In this document: positions 30,662-42,642 of the stretch, piece after piece | Numbering within the stretch: the first letter of the stretch is position 1 | Layout: each line of letters starts with the position of its first letter | Assembly: GCF_019059575.1 (NCBI RefSeq) | Contig: NW_024881599.1 | Span: 930,001-994,000 of the forward strand | DNA from: Amphibalanus amphitrite | Lineage: Eukaryota; Arthropoda; Thecostraca; Balanomorpha; Balanidae | DNA: 64,000 nucleotides | Reading direction: 5' to 3' | The notes under the pieces: generated by a model | The model's input: only the letters and a program-made list of their open reading frames with translations | Told to the model about the DNA's origin: nothing | Databases searched by the model: none | Made by a program: the position numbers and the translations under genes

Positions 30662-33600
30662 ATCTGGGGGCGAGCTCATGTGAGGTGATATCTACCATAC
30701 ATCAATGCTCACAATGCTTACAATATTGACAATGCTTACAATACTGTTACAATACTTACGATGAGACCAGCAAGCACTCTGCCGTTACAGTTCTAACTTC
30801 TGTTCGAAAACCGACGTTACACACATTCGCTGCCAGCATAACATGTATTGTTTGACAGTAACAAAATACAATTGACATCTGAACCCCAAACGGACCGCAT
30901 CCACTCAAATTTAATAACCCTGACCGGTCAGGGGGCGAATGGAGGTCATCTCCTGGGCATTACACTCAGCCCTTGCACAAAATATCTCACCTCACAGTGA
31001 TCATTACAACAATATCACCGACTTGATAGTGGATTTCAAAGTACTTGCATCAGCTCTTCTTGCTATTGCAGACGATCATCTCCTCAGGGTATTGGGTAAT
31101 GTTGTTCGGGACATGAACGAAGATCGTTTTCGGAGTTCCATAAGTGCTACTGCAACAGCCTGGCACAAAACAGGACTTGTATGCTTTTCTCTGCACTTTG
31201 CCCTTCAGTATATCACAAAAGAATTGTTTAGAATCCATCTTACGCTTCTTTCACAGTCTCCCTTGCCACCGTAGGGCGTAGATAGATTGCCGTTGCTGGT
31301 AAGTTAAGGCACGGTAGATAGAAATTACCTCGGTTCTCAACGCCTTAAGTTATTTTTATGAAAAAGAACAAAGAAATTATTAATAAGATTAGAGAAATGT
31401 TGAAATTTTAATTGTAAATTAGGCCAAATGCGTATTGGAAAGGCTTTTGCCCTTCAGCATCTTCCGATTCATCATGTTTTTCATTTGAAAATTCGAGGTT
31501 CACAAAATGTTTACCACGCGCTCAATGTTAAATGGGAACAGTACACGGCAGACGCATCAATTTTTGACACTGAACCTTTCATTCGTGAATGCTTTAGCAT
31601 AATTTAAAGCTAAAAACAGCGCGAATGGCAGAGTGAAACAAACGACCTCTTTCACACATAGAAATAACATGTAATCGGTGGTGCGCCAGCTGCGCCGTTA
31701 TTTGTCAACCGCAGAAGGTGACATGTGACGTAACAGCATCAAGAACGTCTTTTTCAAGAACTTTAAGAAATATGTTTTCTGTCTGTCTTCCCCCATTTCT
31801 CTCAGCATAATGATTTTATGAGGAAATTGTATGCACCATAAATTCTGCGAAAATAGTTTGATCATTTCTATACATTCTTAAAAAATCGAGTTCCCAACCC
31901 CATTTCACTGTTCAATCAAATTTTAGCAATGGTTGTTAAGAGATAAGTTCTGTGGCACAAAGGTCGCTCTCAATGTTTGTCAATGCCGTTCTCTTCACAT
32001 TTATGGGCCTCCTGACAGGTATAGGTATGGTTGCGGTTGGTGGCAGACCGTACTCGTAGCCAGGCGAAGTCAGTGAGGGTACCAGACATGCGCGGCTATG
32101 TGCGCACGTTTACCTTTGGACTCTAAAATCTGCTATAGAACTGGAACTGCGCGATCGGAGACGGGAGAGTAGAGGGCAGGGTCACCACAAGCTTCGCTTA
32201 GCGGTAGCTCTGTCCTTGTGAATCCTTCCTATCGAAAGGTTCGCACTAAATTTAGCAAGGGGCGGTAGGGGTGCACTTTCAGCCCAGACTGATTTGGCAC
32301 AAACTGCAGAGTTAGACATGCATAGGGGTGGATGAAGGAGCCACTGCATGTCTATACACAGTTGACTGTTATATGGTTGTTTATGTCGGTGATAAATGAG
32401 CAGATTCATCGAATAGATTGATATACAACATGACCTCATTCCAACAACTTTGTGAACTAAATGGCCAGTAGCTCTGGCCTAACCTTGACACAAGGTCAAC
32501 ACCAGAGTATATAGAACACCGGGTACAGTCAGAGTTTGGGATATGGTAGCAGTCAAATGTCGACAGAAATGGCGAACAAGTTACAAATAGAGGTAGGTTT
32601 ATTCCACTGTTATACTTCCTCTTGAAAACTGTTGACACACATGACGTCATAGATTAAAAAGTCCCCATCTAAGGTCGTTAAGACGAATTTTTGACATTAT
32701 TAAATAACAAAATTATATTGTGTTACCTGTTTTTTTCTTATATTGTTCCAAAAAACATTTTTTATGATCTCTATTGGCAAATTATTTGTTGATTACGTCA
32801 TCTGGGGCCGCGAGTCGGCGAATGCAGTCAGTCGGAAAAAAACTCGTGTTTTCGGCGGCCGAGGTAAACAAAATACAGTATAGGTAGCTTTGGGTGATAT
32901 GTTATTTCTATTATTGAAATCGCGTCTCCTGCCGTCAGTACTTTTTCGTCGCAGTGATTTTCACTTTTAGAATTTTCTTCAATAATTGTGCTATTCAGTT
33001 CTGCCTCTGATTTGCAATAGCAATTATCATTTGAAGTGAAGAAGGCCTTGTTATGGCCCTGCACAACCTCGCTGAAAAGTGAAACTGAAACGGCTGGAAT
33101 AACAGTATTGCAACCGGTTTCAAATTATTCTTCAAATTTCCTCGAAGTCAGGCTTAGACCTATGGATAACATCAGATTTGCAAGCATGTTCAAACTGCTC
33201 CGTTAATCTCCAGAGCATCAGGCTCTCTTCTGATGCTTACAATCATGCCTGCGGCTGCAACATTATACATATTGCTCAGAATGGCAGTTCAGCAAGACGT
33301 ATGTGCAGAGGCACTTAGCCAATGCACAATGTAGTGCAGATTTATTGTGGTGTGAATTTTGTGTGGATCAGTGCACAATGCGTGCCTTGATGTGGTAAAT
33401 GCCATGCCGAACGGCTGTGCTGCATGATATGAGCTGGCACTGTTGATGCAATGCTATCTAAGAAATTTTCAGAAGGCAAATGAGACATCATTGAATATTG
33501 CTGTAGTTTCCATATAAGTGCAGAGTTCCCAAGCTTGCAGCCTTTTTTCGTGTGATTGTGCACATTTTCAGCCTATGTGCGTGCTAGTGTGGAATACTTC

Positions 33601-34213
33601 GTTGATAGATTGGCTGGCACAGCTTGTCAAGTGTCAACTCTGTGGTAAATGTGAAGATGAAGTCCAGTGAAGATTTTGAACATCTAAAAGCTTTCAACCT
33701 ACCAATATACTACCTACGAACCCGCCAGCCTAAAACCTACAACCTAACTCCTACAACCTACCAAACTAAAGTCTACAATCTGGACTTCATCTACACATAT
33801 ATCAACTCTATTGCCTGATAATCTTTTCTTGTTTCACACAATCTTATGGCCTGATATGTCTTTCTGAAGCAATAGTCAAAGAATGTGATAAGTTAAGTAA
33901 TTTTGCACAAATGGAGATAAATAAATTTATATGAGTGTTTTTGAGCTAAGTTGTGTTTCAGTGGTGTTAAATGGAATGGAATGCTGTCATCATCACATTG
34001 CATTGCCACCATGATCAAAGGCTGATGGAGACAGTGAGTATTGACTATTGAGATGAGCCATCCATTTGTGTTTTTACCAATGCATTACCTTAGGCCTTTA
34101 GGGAAAAGTGATCAAAAGTTGTTGAGTGAAGGGTAATATGGAGAAGAGCATTTATTGTTTGTTTTTGGGAAGAAGAAAATCAATAAAACTTATGAACAAG
34201 AAGTGATCATGCA
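30662..34213. other. AT-rich low-repeat region
   Basis: The least repetitive part of the window. Apart from the THAP-like exon at 31100-31238 I see a minus-strand frame at 32828-33064 with a cysteine-containing acidic segment (NCYCKSEAELNSTIIEENSK), which I cannot assign. Degenerate CCTACAAC units occur at about 33725-33775. No host gene structure could be assembled. Confidence 0.3.
31100..31238 (-). pseudogene. THAP-type zinc-finger exon fragment
   Basis: The frame reads YKSCFVPGCCSSTYGTPKTI followed by FVHVPNN. This matches the start of THAP domains (C-x4-C then a K-x-x-F-x-x-V-P segment; the family consensus is a C2CH zinc module binding DNA). The downstream Trp, Cys and His are not in the same frame, so the domain either continues in another exon or is broken. 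THAP domains occur in P-element transposases and in host proteins; neither can be chosen here. Confidence 0.5.
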
Positions 34214-34980
34214 TTGTATGCACCGGTGACCTCTGAGGTCAGGTCAAGTGGCTGAAGGTACGGGTTCGGTTTTGAAAATGATTGCAGGGCCGCGATTTTG
34301 ACAGCATCGTATTCGCCCTGCTCAGGCGCGTCGAATGGTATTCTTTTTTATTTGGGTGAGGCCAACTTTGGGTGTTGACCTCGGGTCACGGTGAGGTCAG
34401 AGATCCCAAGGGCACGAACTTGGTCGAAGGAGGTCATGTCACATATCATTCGATTTGGCAGGTCTTCCCGAGTCTATTGGTGGCTTTCCCGACTCGCTAG
34501 CTCAATTTGATCAGAAGTTATTGTCGAAAAACTTATGACACTAGTGACGTCATCAATGACGTCACGCAAGCTCTTGGTGCAAAAAATGAAGCATCGAACC
34601 TTGTAAAGAGTGCATGAAATAATCACGGTTGCGTGTGCTACAGCTAGTCTGAGATCGTTCTGGGCTCCAAAATAGCTGTTTATAAGTTTCCCCCATTGGC
34701 TTATAATGGTGAGGTCATATGACCGGCCTGACCTCATGTGCCCTTGAATAAAAAAGCGAGATATACACGTTGTGAGACTTCTGGAGGATACTAGGTCCTG
34801 CAAGTTTCATCTCCCTGTGAAATCTGCTCTGACACTGAGGGCGTTGCGAAGTTGCGGTATCTGAGGACCGTGCAGAGGTTCACTTATGACGTCAAAGGTC
34901 AGTGACCTGACCTGACCTGAAAAAGCTGCTGGTATTGCAAGATCCGGCTTGAATCAGAGGTCAGGTTCATCACTACTCGG
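34214..34980 (+). mobile_element. Element J copy 1, AGGTCA-rich, ends decayed
   Basis: Aligns throughout with the reverse complements of 40990-41490, 58521-59212 and 61540-62165. It contains the family phrases CTTCCCGAGTCTATTGGTGG, CTCAATTTGATCAGAAGTTA and TTGTCGAAAAACTTATG, a pair of TGACGTCA-like sites, and AGGTCA repeats near both ends. No clear TIR or target duplication remains. Non-coding. Confidence 0.75.
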
Positions 34981-35280
34981 TACGTTCCGAGCATTCGAGA
35001 AAGCAACCATCAAGATGTAATTGAATGATACCGTTTAGGATGGCATCTTCCCGCTTATCGCCATATTTCAGCGTTTTATGTATGTACCATCGCCAAAGTG
35101 GATGCGGGTATCGATAGAAGAAAGATCAGGCAGTCGTGTGGTACACTAGATTTTTACGTATCTCGACTAATAAGTTCATAAATCGACTTAAAGTTTTGCC
35201 CTCGAAATCGGTTTCTCCCATAGGTTTAGCACTAGTGAAGGGAAAATAAAAAAACCTTCACGCTCTGCTTACGTCACCAG

Positions 35281-35998
35281 AGCTGAAGCTGCCAATGCCA
35301 TTGACCGGGGGCCGGTCAACACCCTATCCGCGGATCCCTAGAGATGCTGCTGCGACTGGAGGATGGGCCTGGGGACAGTCTAGTCATCGTCTGTGCCGAT
35401 TCACAGGTGGCGCTGGCCACGCTGACGAGTGGGGCTGGGGGCCAGGCGACAGCACTCGGCGCCGCCGTATGGGGACTGCTCCTGGCGCTCAGGGACGGAG
35501 GACGCCGAGTTCTCGTGCAATGGATCCCGGCTCACTGCGGAATACCCGGCGAAAGAGGCATCCAGCACGTCGCAAGACACCGTCCCGACGGACGTCCGCT
35601 CCATCGTGAAGGCCGTTGGCCGCTCCGCCACCAAGGCATGGTGTCGCAGCTGGCCAGGCGGTCTTTTCAAGAGGATTATGGGGGACCAGATGCCGATGCC
35701 GGTGCTCCTGGAGTCTCGCAACGAGGCGGTCAACGTCCACCAGCTGCGGGCGGGACACTGGAGCCGCTCGCAGAGCTACCTACACAGAATCGGGCGCCGC
35801 CTCGAGCGCGACTGCCCACTGTGCAGCGACCTGGCCTGCCCGGCGGCGCGCTGCCTGGTGTGTCGCGAAGGCCCGAACACGCCAGAGCACGTGCTGCTGA
35901 GGTGCCCGTGCTTGGCTGGCGCGAGGCTTCGCCTTTTCGGCAATATTAGACCGGACTCTACGCAGCTTCGGGACGGCGGGGCCGTGGCGGCCGGGTGA
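35281..35998 (+). pseudogene. LINE RNase H and zinc-knuckle fragment
   Basis: One frame gives the RNase H block VIVCADSQVAL (catalytic Asp) and VLVQWIPAHCGIPG. After a deletion with frameshift near 35555 a second frame gives KEASSTSQD and onward to CPLCSDLACPAARCLVC, EHVLLRCPCL and the stop at 35998. The deletion removes the NERAD segment that carries the last catalytic Asp. No reverse transcriptase is present upstream, as expected for a 5'-truncated LINE. A related copy lies at 54795-56169 (minus). Its end is overrun by element L, which starts at 35993. Confidence 0.8.
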
Positions 35999-36181
35999 GA
36001 CTAAATGCGGCTTACATACTTCGAAATCTAAGCTGCGTTGCGGCATTGGCGGTTATGTGCGGCGTGTATGCCGCATGATTAGTAAGCGGCGACCAGTGAC
36101 CACTAAATTAAAGACTCAGTCACGCTCCGACCGGTTTTCAATGAATAACACTGCATACCAAAAATGCAAATCGCTCTCGTC

Positions 36182-36864
36182 ATTACGGAGCGAGCGAAGC
36201 GAGCGTAGTCTTTCCTTAGATTAACGGAAATTTCTGAGTATGAGCGGCCGGCCGGCCGGCCGTGCGGACGCTTTTGCGAGGCTTATATCTCAGCAACCAC
36301 TTGACCGATTTACACGCGGTAATTTTTGTAGGGTAGCTTCATTCCTTCTACCAAGTATTGGACTATTCCCGATGCATGTGGGTGACCCCTTATGCACGTG
36401 CCACGTGCAAAACGAAGAGGTGTCAGTTTTGTAATTGTTGCAATATCTCGGTAACTACTTGGCCGATTGCGCTGAAAGTTGGCATGTAGGTAGGCACCCA
36501 CTAGGCACTGCATATCCATGTGCCAGAGTTGGGGTGCTGCTGCACGTGCGCACGTGCAGGGGGCGTTTCCAGATCTCGAGAACGGCTGGACCGATGGCGC
36601 TCAAATTTGGTACACGGTTAGAGACCAGTTAGTAGGGTGCCGTGCACAAGTCAGTTGGGACCCATTTTGCACGTGCGCACGTGCAGGGTGCCGCTTCCAG
36701 ATCTCGAGAACGGCTGGGCCGATTGTGCTCAAATTTGGCACATCGCTAGAGACCGGTTAGTAAGGTGCCGTGCATAAGTCAGTTGGAGGTACCCCCTCGA
36801 AATTTCGCACGTGGAAGGCCCACCCTCTCGCTCGCTCCGTTAGTCGCCCCAAAAGGCGTTATAC
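36182..36864 (+). mobile_element. Element M copy 1 (GAGCGAGCG ends)
   Basis: Closely matches 59347-60035. Both start TTACGGAGCGAGCGAAGCGA and end CTCGCTCCGTTAGTCGCCCC, so the ends carry inverted TAACGGAGCGAGCG motifs. Inside are four diverged copies, 125-160 bp apart, of a phrase like ATCTCGAGAACGGCTGGACC followed by AAATTTGGTA (about 36285, 36443, 36572 and 36699), and perfect GCACGTGCGCACGTGC palindromes at about 36540 and 36669. Non-coding; class unknown. Confidence 0.8.
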
Positions 36865-36865
36865 G

Positions 36866-37940
36866 GGGCCCTGTTCATGAACCCTGCGGCCGCTGCGGCC
36901 GGCCGCAGGCTCTAAGCTCCGCCCATTTTTGAAACGTCATCACCCACTCGACCGCAATCAGCGTTCCATGAACACGTCTGCTGCCGAAATAGTTTCCGAT
37001 AATTGCGCGCTTGAGACGATTACTAATCAATAGTTTCCACGCGCTTCTTTTATCTGTGTATTCCATTCCTGTGATGAAAAGGGCGTTTCTCAAGGCCGTC
37101 TGGTGTTTCTGTATTTTTGTAAGTGGGTCACATAAATGATTTGGCATTCTTTTCATTAAATCGTAGCACAAATAACTTAAGTCTAAAATTAAATCTCATA
37201 TTAAAGCATTAATCTAATTTTTAGGTATCATGGCATGCAACACCGGACGGAATGAATTTGTTTACAACATCGTCTCCATGGCAACACAGCCTACACTTTG
37301 ACTTCAGGGCCCTGTTCATGAACCCCGGCGGTCGCTGCGGCCGCTGCGGTCGCTGCGGCCAGCCGGGTTGTTACGTCACAAAAAGGGGCGGGGCTCATGT
37401 AGTATGACGAATGTATGACGTCATCTTGCTGCGGCCGCTGCGATCTCTGCGGCCGCAATCCAGCGACCGCCGAGCCTCAAGAAAACTAATTGCACTGAAC
37501 TTGGCGCACTGAAGTCAAATAGGCGCAGGCCGTGTTGTCATGGAGACGATTTTGTAAACAAATTATCTACCGGTGTGCTTCAGTTGTAAACAATTGTCGG
37601 AAACTATTTCGGCAGCAGACGCTGTTCATGGAACGCTGCTGCGGCCGAGTGAGTGATGACGTTTCAAAAATGGGCGGAGCTTAGAGCCTGCGGCCGGCCG
37701 CAGCGGCCGCAGGGTTCATGAACAGGGCCCAGAGTTCAGTGCGCCAAGTTCAGTGCAATTACTTTTTTGCGGCTCGGCGGTCGCTGGATTGCGGCCGCAG
37801 AGATCGCAGCGGCCGCAGCAAGGTGACGTCATACATTCGTCATACTACATGAGCCCCGCCCCTTTTTGTGACGTAACAACCCGGCTGGCCGCAGCGACCG
37901 CAGCGGCCGCAGCGACCGCCGGGGTTCATGAACAGGGCCC
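36866..37940. mobile_element. hAT-like MITE T1, split by T2
   Basis: Ends GGGCCCTGTTCATGAACC on both sides, inverted. Its middle is interrupted at 37307-37730 by another copy of the same family in opposite orientation. Subterminal regions are rich in GCGGCCGC and GGTCGCTGCGG repeats. No target duplication is evident for T1 itself. Confidence 0.8.
37307..37730. mobile_element. hAT-like MITE T2 inside T1 (424 bp)
   Basis: Complete copy with TIR GGGCCCTGTTCATGAACC at both ends. Flanked by TGACTTCA and AGAGTTCA (37299-37306, 37731-37738), an 8-bp duplication with two mismatches. Orientation is opposite to the host copy, so together they form a block of interleaved inverted repeats from 36866 to 37940. 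The TCTCCATGACAAC stretch resembles RFX X-box half-sites. Confidence 0.85.
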
Positions 37941-38289
37941 TGGTAAGATATTTAGATTTAAATAATTAAGTTATCTACATCATCATTTTGAACCAAATTA
38001 ATACTTTCAACTTACTCACTCATTCCTTCCTTTGTTGGCTCCAAACAGTCTTTCGATTGTCTGGAAATCGTATGCTAAATTCCGTACCTGTATGCGACTG
38101 GTGCATATAAAGGCCGATGTAAGAATTTGAATAGGCTCTCGCATGCGATTTCCTGGCTACCCAAAAAAGTATGTTTCAGTCATGCTATCAAAACATGGTA
38201 TGTCAGCCCGGTCACCGGCTTATGGTGCTCTGCTTGTAGTGCCCCTGACCGTCACTGACTCTCTTCCCTCCTGAACCCTCACCCGTATC

Positions 38290-38442
38290 AGTATTGGTGT
38301 TTTTCCAGCCGCGAACGTATAAGGAGGGGGGGGGGGGTCCGTTGGACCCCTCCTTACCGTTCGGCCCCTGATCGAGCTAGAGCTTCGCAGAAAAAAAACG
38401 AGCGTGTTGCCCGTGACGAAAGGAAGCTGATGATACCCAATT
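38290..38442 (+). mobile_element. E1 left-end fragment
   Basis: Shows GGTGTTTTTCCAGCCGCGAA as in the copy at 15752, a G-run hairpin GGGGTCCGTTGGACCCC (38334-38350) and GATCGAGCTAGAGCTTCG. It then stops at the TTAA where the next E1 begins: an E1 inserted beside or into another E1. Confidence 0.7.
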
Positions 38443-38446
38443 TTAA

Positions 38447-39376
38447 CCCTCGCCGGCACAGGCCATTTTGCGTCCTTGGACGGCACAAGGGGGGGGGGAC
38501 GCAAGGGGACGATCCCCCCTCGCATTTGGTACGATCCCCCCTCGCATTTGGCCCCTGATCGAGCTAGAGCTTCGCGGAAAAAACGAGCGTGTTGCCCGTA
38601 ACGAGAGAAAGCCGATGATATCCAATTTTAAGGTCCTAGGTCATCGGGTGACCTTCCAGGTCAGGTCAATGACCCGAAAATCGGGAAAATCGGGACCTGT
38701 TACTTGTGAGAAAGTCGTAAAGTGTGGCTGCCATGGGGTTTTCCGGGGTGCTGATAACGAATATCGTGTTAGTTTTGATCAGAGATGATGTCTTTAAGCA
38801 TTTAAACCAGGTCGGGTCAGGTCAGGTCAGGTCAACCGGTAGGGGTCGTGACGGGTATTCGTAGTACGTGTCAACCACTTCTGCAGCTTCGTAACATGTT
38901 ACGAATGCACCAAAACTACTTCTTAAATGTTCAAGTGGTTGCTAAATTCGAAATCAGCTCTAAAAACTAGCCTAGAAATATGTAAAACTCGAAAAAGTGA
39001 ACCGAGGTCACCAAAGGTCAATGACCTGACTTGACCTTCAGGTGACCTTGACATCCACCCTAATGCATGGGAGCAACATCAAATCACATGTTTGAACGTT
39101 TGAAACCACGAAAAGCTTGCAAACGCGCGGCTAATGCGAGCCGACATACGCCGAATCGCGATTCCGGCCAAAACATGGTCTCGGAAAGTAGGTCATAGGT
39201 CAAAGGCCATTTGGGTCAGGGTCATGAAAATTTTCAGGGTGGGTGTAAAATTGATCAATGCGAGGGTAATGAAAGTTTCGTCGCGATCGGCCGCTTTTTA
39301 CGCGAGTTATTCGCGAAAAACCTTAGGGGGGTTGCATCAACCGGCGACTTTCAACTTAACCCTGTACCGGCGAGGG
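38447..39376 (+). mobile_element. E1 element, complete and uninterrupted (930 bp)
   Basis: The best reference copy. TTAA lies on both sides (38443-38446, 39377-39380). Starts CCCTCGCCGGCAC and ends TACCGGCGAGGG. The left end holds a G-run (38491-38499) that can pair with CCCCCC at 38513-38518 or 38527-38532. The right end has TTCGCGAAAAACC, GGGGGG and a GGTTGCATCAACC palindrome. AGGTCAGGTCAGGTCAGGTC is at about 38816. No frame is conserved among copies, so it is non-autonomous. Confidence 0.85.
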
Positions 39377-39623
39377 TTAAGTTGAAAATATTAATTTGGT
39401 TCAAAATGATGATGTAGATAACCTAGTTATTTAAAGCTAAATATCTTATGACGAGAGCGGTTGGCATTTTTGGTATGCAGTGTTATTCATTGAAAACCGG
39501 TCGGAGCGTTTGAGTCTTTAATTTAGTGATCGCCGCTTACTAATCATGCGGCATACACGCCTCACATAACCGCCAATGCCGCAACGCAGCTTAGATTTCG
39601 AAGTAAGCATTTAGTCTCACCCC

Positions 39624-40029
39624 CAAAATGAAATGAAAATGAATTAAACTGGCATTTTGTCTTATCTTTACAAGAAAACACAACATACAGACGAAATGAA
39701 TACAAAGTGGCGCAATGTGGCGCAAAGGCAACCAAGGATTGACTTTTAAGATCCTCTGTCCCCTAAAGAAAGGATGTAAGCTGATGACGTAATATTTATT
39801 CATATGCCCTTTTGGTTGAATCACTCAAGAGAAATCAATTTTCTTGTAGTGAATAACACTCACAGTGTTGATTTCATTGGAATTCAATATCGTGTTGGAT
39901 GATTTTTATCAATAAAGTCATTCACGAGGCGGAAGTTTGCAGTCCTAAAACCTTTTTTTGCGGTTTTTTAATCAGCTGGTTAAAAACTGTGTTATGGCGC
40001 AGCTGTTTCGAAAATAACGAAATCCTTGT
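39624..40029. other. No supported gene
   Basis: AT-rich sequence to the right of element L. If L inserted in a LINE tail, this may be the continuation of that LINE 3' end (AAAATGAAATGAAAATG), but no polyadenylation or tail signal confirms it. Confidence 0.3.
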
Positions 40030-40250
40030 TCGGCGGCCGGCTAGCGCGCTAGCCCGCGCACACATACGTGCACGTTGCCCCGGCAACGGGCTATTGACCA
40101 ATGAGAAGCGCGCTACAGGGGGGCACAGGTATATGAAAAATCGCAGTGACGTTGCACTTTCCTCGCTTCTCATTGGTCAATAGCCCGTTGCCGTTGCCGG
40201 GGCAACCAGCACGTATGTGAGCGCCGGCAAGGGTACTAGCCGGCCGCCGA
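40030..40250. mobile_element. Foldback MITE U with X-box-like stems
   Basis: Arms 40030-40115 and 40164-40250 are inverted repeats of about 86 bp beginning TCGGCGGCCGGCTAG, around a 48-bp loop. Each arm contains GTTGCCCCGGCAAC, which fits the palindromic RFX X-box (GTTGCC, 2 nt, GGCAAC), plus CTATTGACCAATGAG with a CCAAT box. No target duplication was identified. Confidence 0.75.
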
Positions 40251-40989
40251 TCAGGCTTGATAACCTTGTGTTTGTTTCCGCGTTTGAGATTGGGGAGGAT
40301 ATTATATCGTTTTTATACATATTATTTGGTCATTGGTGACTTCTCAGGACAAGTGAGTTATTAACACATATTTTTACATGATTCGTAATTCGTATCTTAC
40401 GAGCCAGCAATCCATGGCGGATAGGGTGGCCTTGGCGGATAGGACAAAGCTGATGTTGATCTCGCTTCCTCAGTTAGGAACATGGCCGAATCTGTAGTTT
40501 TTATATTGTGATTTGTGACTATCTATAGTTCATTATTTGGTTGGTACCTGCAACATTTTAGGAGAATGTGGAAAAAAAGAACGCTTGTGGTAACTATGAT
40601 TGCTGCTCACTGTGCAGTCTTCAGAAACACATTTCAGTAATTCAAGTTCTTTTTGTCCTTGCTTTTTTGATGAATGTGTTAATGCTTTTTGTAGGCTATA
40701 CCTTTTTGATTACAGGTGATATTTTAACAGCTGTAGACTGGAATTAAGTTTCAAAATTGTGGTATTTGTGGGGCGAACTCAGCCAACATCAGACTGCTGG
40801 TAGTTTTGGTTGGACAATGGGTGGCTGCTGGGTGGGGCGGTTACTGAAATTGCCAAAATGTGGCATCTCATGTAGGGGTAAGCCAGAATCAAGAATGCAG
40901 GTTTTTTGGTATGCCGGTAATTTGGCGGTTTTTTTGCTTGGGGCGTGGTAGCATGCCGGTATCCCAGAATTTTTTTGTGGGGCGGGGCG
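40251..40989. other. No supported gene
   Basis: AT-rich up to about 40740, then a short tract where GGGGCGG and TGCCGGTA motifs repeat (40765-40995). Nothing coding. Confidence 0.35.
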
Positions 40990-41490
40990 GTGCCGGTAGC
41001 AGCCCATTGGGAAAACTTTGCAACTCTTATCTGAAACTATCTCAAGCATATAAAATCATGATTTCATGCACTCTTTGCAAGGTTCTATGCTTCCATTGTT
41101 GCTCTTGCGTGACGTCATTTGTGACGTCACAAGGGTCATAATTTTTCTTCAATAACTCCCGATCAAATTGAGCTAGCGAGTCGGGAAAGCCACCAATGGA
41201 CTCAGGAAGACCTGCCGAATCGAATGATTTGCGACATGACCTCTTTCGACCAACTTCGTGACCTGGGGGTGCTGACCTGACCTTGACCTGAGGTCAACAC
41301 CCTAAGTTGACCTGACCCGAACAAAAAGTATATCACTCGATGCGCCTGAGCTAGCCGAACACGATGATGCCAAAATCGCGGCTCTACGGCCATTTTTGGC
41401 GAAGTTATTTACCAAAAACCGAACCCGTGCCTTAGATCACTTGACCTGACCTCAGAGGTCACCTGTTGACCTGAGACCCTTACAGCGGGT
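40990..41490 (-). mobile_element. Element J copy 2, fragment
   Basis: Reverse-complement relative of 34214-34980, with TGACGTCATTTGTGACGTCA at 41109-41128, the GAGCTAGCGAGTCGGGAAAG phrase and several TGACCTGACCT runs. Terminal hairpins are not preserved. Confidence 0.75.
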
Positions 41491-41858
41491 TCCTGCCAGT
41501 CACTCTGCATTATACTTTGCCGCATACGACCACTTTACCGCTTAATTCTAGTTTAATTAGCGGTGCATTAGCGAGGTGGGTTCAATCAACCCCCTCGGCC
41601 GGGGCAAATGTAGGTCCGGCGAGTGAATTTGAGGAATTCTGAAGATACGATCGTGTTCCCAACTCAATTCTGCGTAAGATGCCGGGTTCCGTATCTACGT
41701 AACTTGAACGTAACGGATACGGCGGCCGCAAACGTAAATCGAGGTCCCGAATTCCCTATTCCTCAACACAGGCGGCAGCCGGTTTCTGGTCTGCGCAATA
41801 TGGCCGCCACCGTTAGACACTACGGCCAATAGGGTTGAAGCGGCAGTGCTCCCCTGTG

Positions 41859-42642
41859 GTCCTTGGCCACGCCCTAGCAACGCATTTGTCTGAAGTGCGC
41901 AATATGTGTCACATCTGGAAAATTTAATAGCTACTTGATTATTCAACTAGAGTTGGACTATATAAGCTGAGCAAGAGGGGCTATCAACCAGCGCTGCATA
42001 TGGCTCAAATACAGTACAACGACGGAGCTGTCCCGGGTCAAAGTGTTCTGTCCCGAGCACCAGAAATAGTTCATGACAAGGCGTTCATGAGAAAGCCCAT
42101 GGAAACTGCTTGTGAGAAAATACTTAAGTTTCTATTGCCATATTTCTGTGATAAAGTGAAGGAGAACATTTAAGCGTTCCATGTTTTTTCATGAATCTGG
42201 AAGTCCCATTTACTTCTATCATCTGATCTATCTATCGAGTCAATCTATCATCCGAGACTAAGAGCCATTATTTTTTTTTCAAATATTGACCGAGATATCG
42301 CTCGCCGAAAACAGGCCATTTAACATGTTAACCCAAGGCCCTAAAACATAAGGTTGGACGAAGTTTTCTACCAAAAATGTACTAGAATAGCGCACGAGTC
42401 AAAGCTATTTCCGTTGTTTCTTTACAAATATGTCGCAAACAAGCTTTTTCTGTAATAAATCATTATTTCGAAGTTAAGCAACCAGTAGCTATAAATACGA
42501 TAAGCAAACACTTATTTTTTATATAAAAGCCTAGCTTATATAGCCCAACTCTAGTTGAATAATCAAGTAGCTACTAAATTTTCCAGATGTGACACATATT
42601 GCGCACTTCAGACAAATGCGTTGCTAGGGCGTTGCTAAGGAC
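41859..42642. mobile_element. Foldback MITE V with about 112-bp arms
   Basis: Arms 41859-41971 and 42530-42642 are near-identical inverted repeats (GTCCTTGGCCACGCCCTAGC versus GTCCTTAGCAACGCCCTAGC), separated by about 560 bp of AT-rich unique sequence. Each arm has CCTAGCAAC, an X-box half-site. No ORF or clear target duplication. Confidence 0.85.

Larger units (their letters stand above)
35993..39623. mobile_element. Element L, long-TIR element with nested insertions
   Basis: Ends GGGTGAGACTAAATGC at both sides, inverted. The inverted arms are about 180 bp (35993-36181 and 39440-39623) and continue on both sides through ATTTAAATAA and CATCATCATTTTGAACCAAA (37944-38020 and 39381-39440). Element M, nested MITEs T1/T2 and E1 sequences interrupt the arms. 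No transposase or clear target duplication is seen. It sits at the end of a LINE relic. Confidence 0.75.

Noticed and set aside
33720-33780. CCTACAACCTAA-like repeats as an interstitial telomere tract
   Set aside because: Units are irregular and do not form clean TTAGG or TTAGGG arrays.
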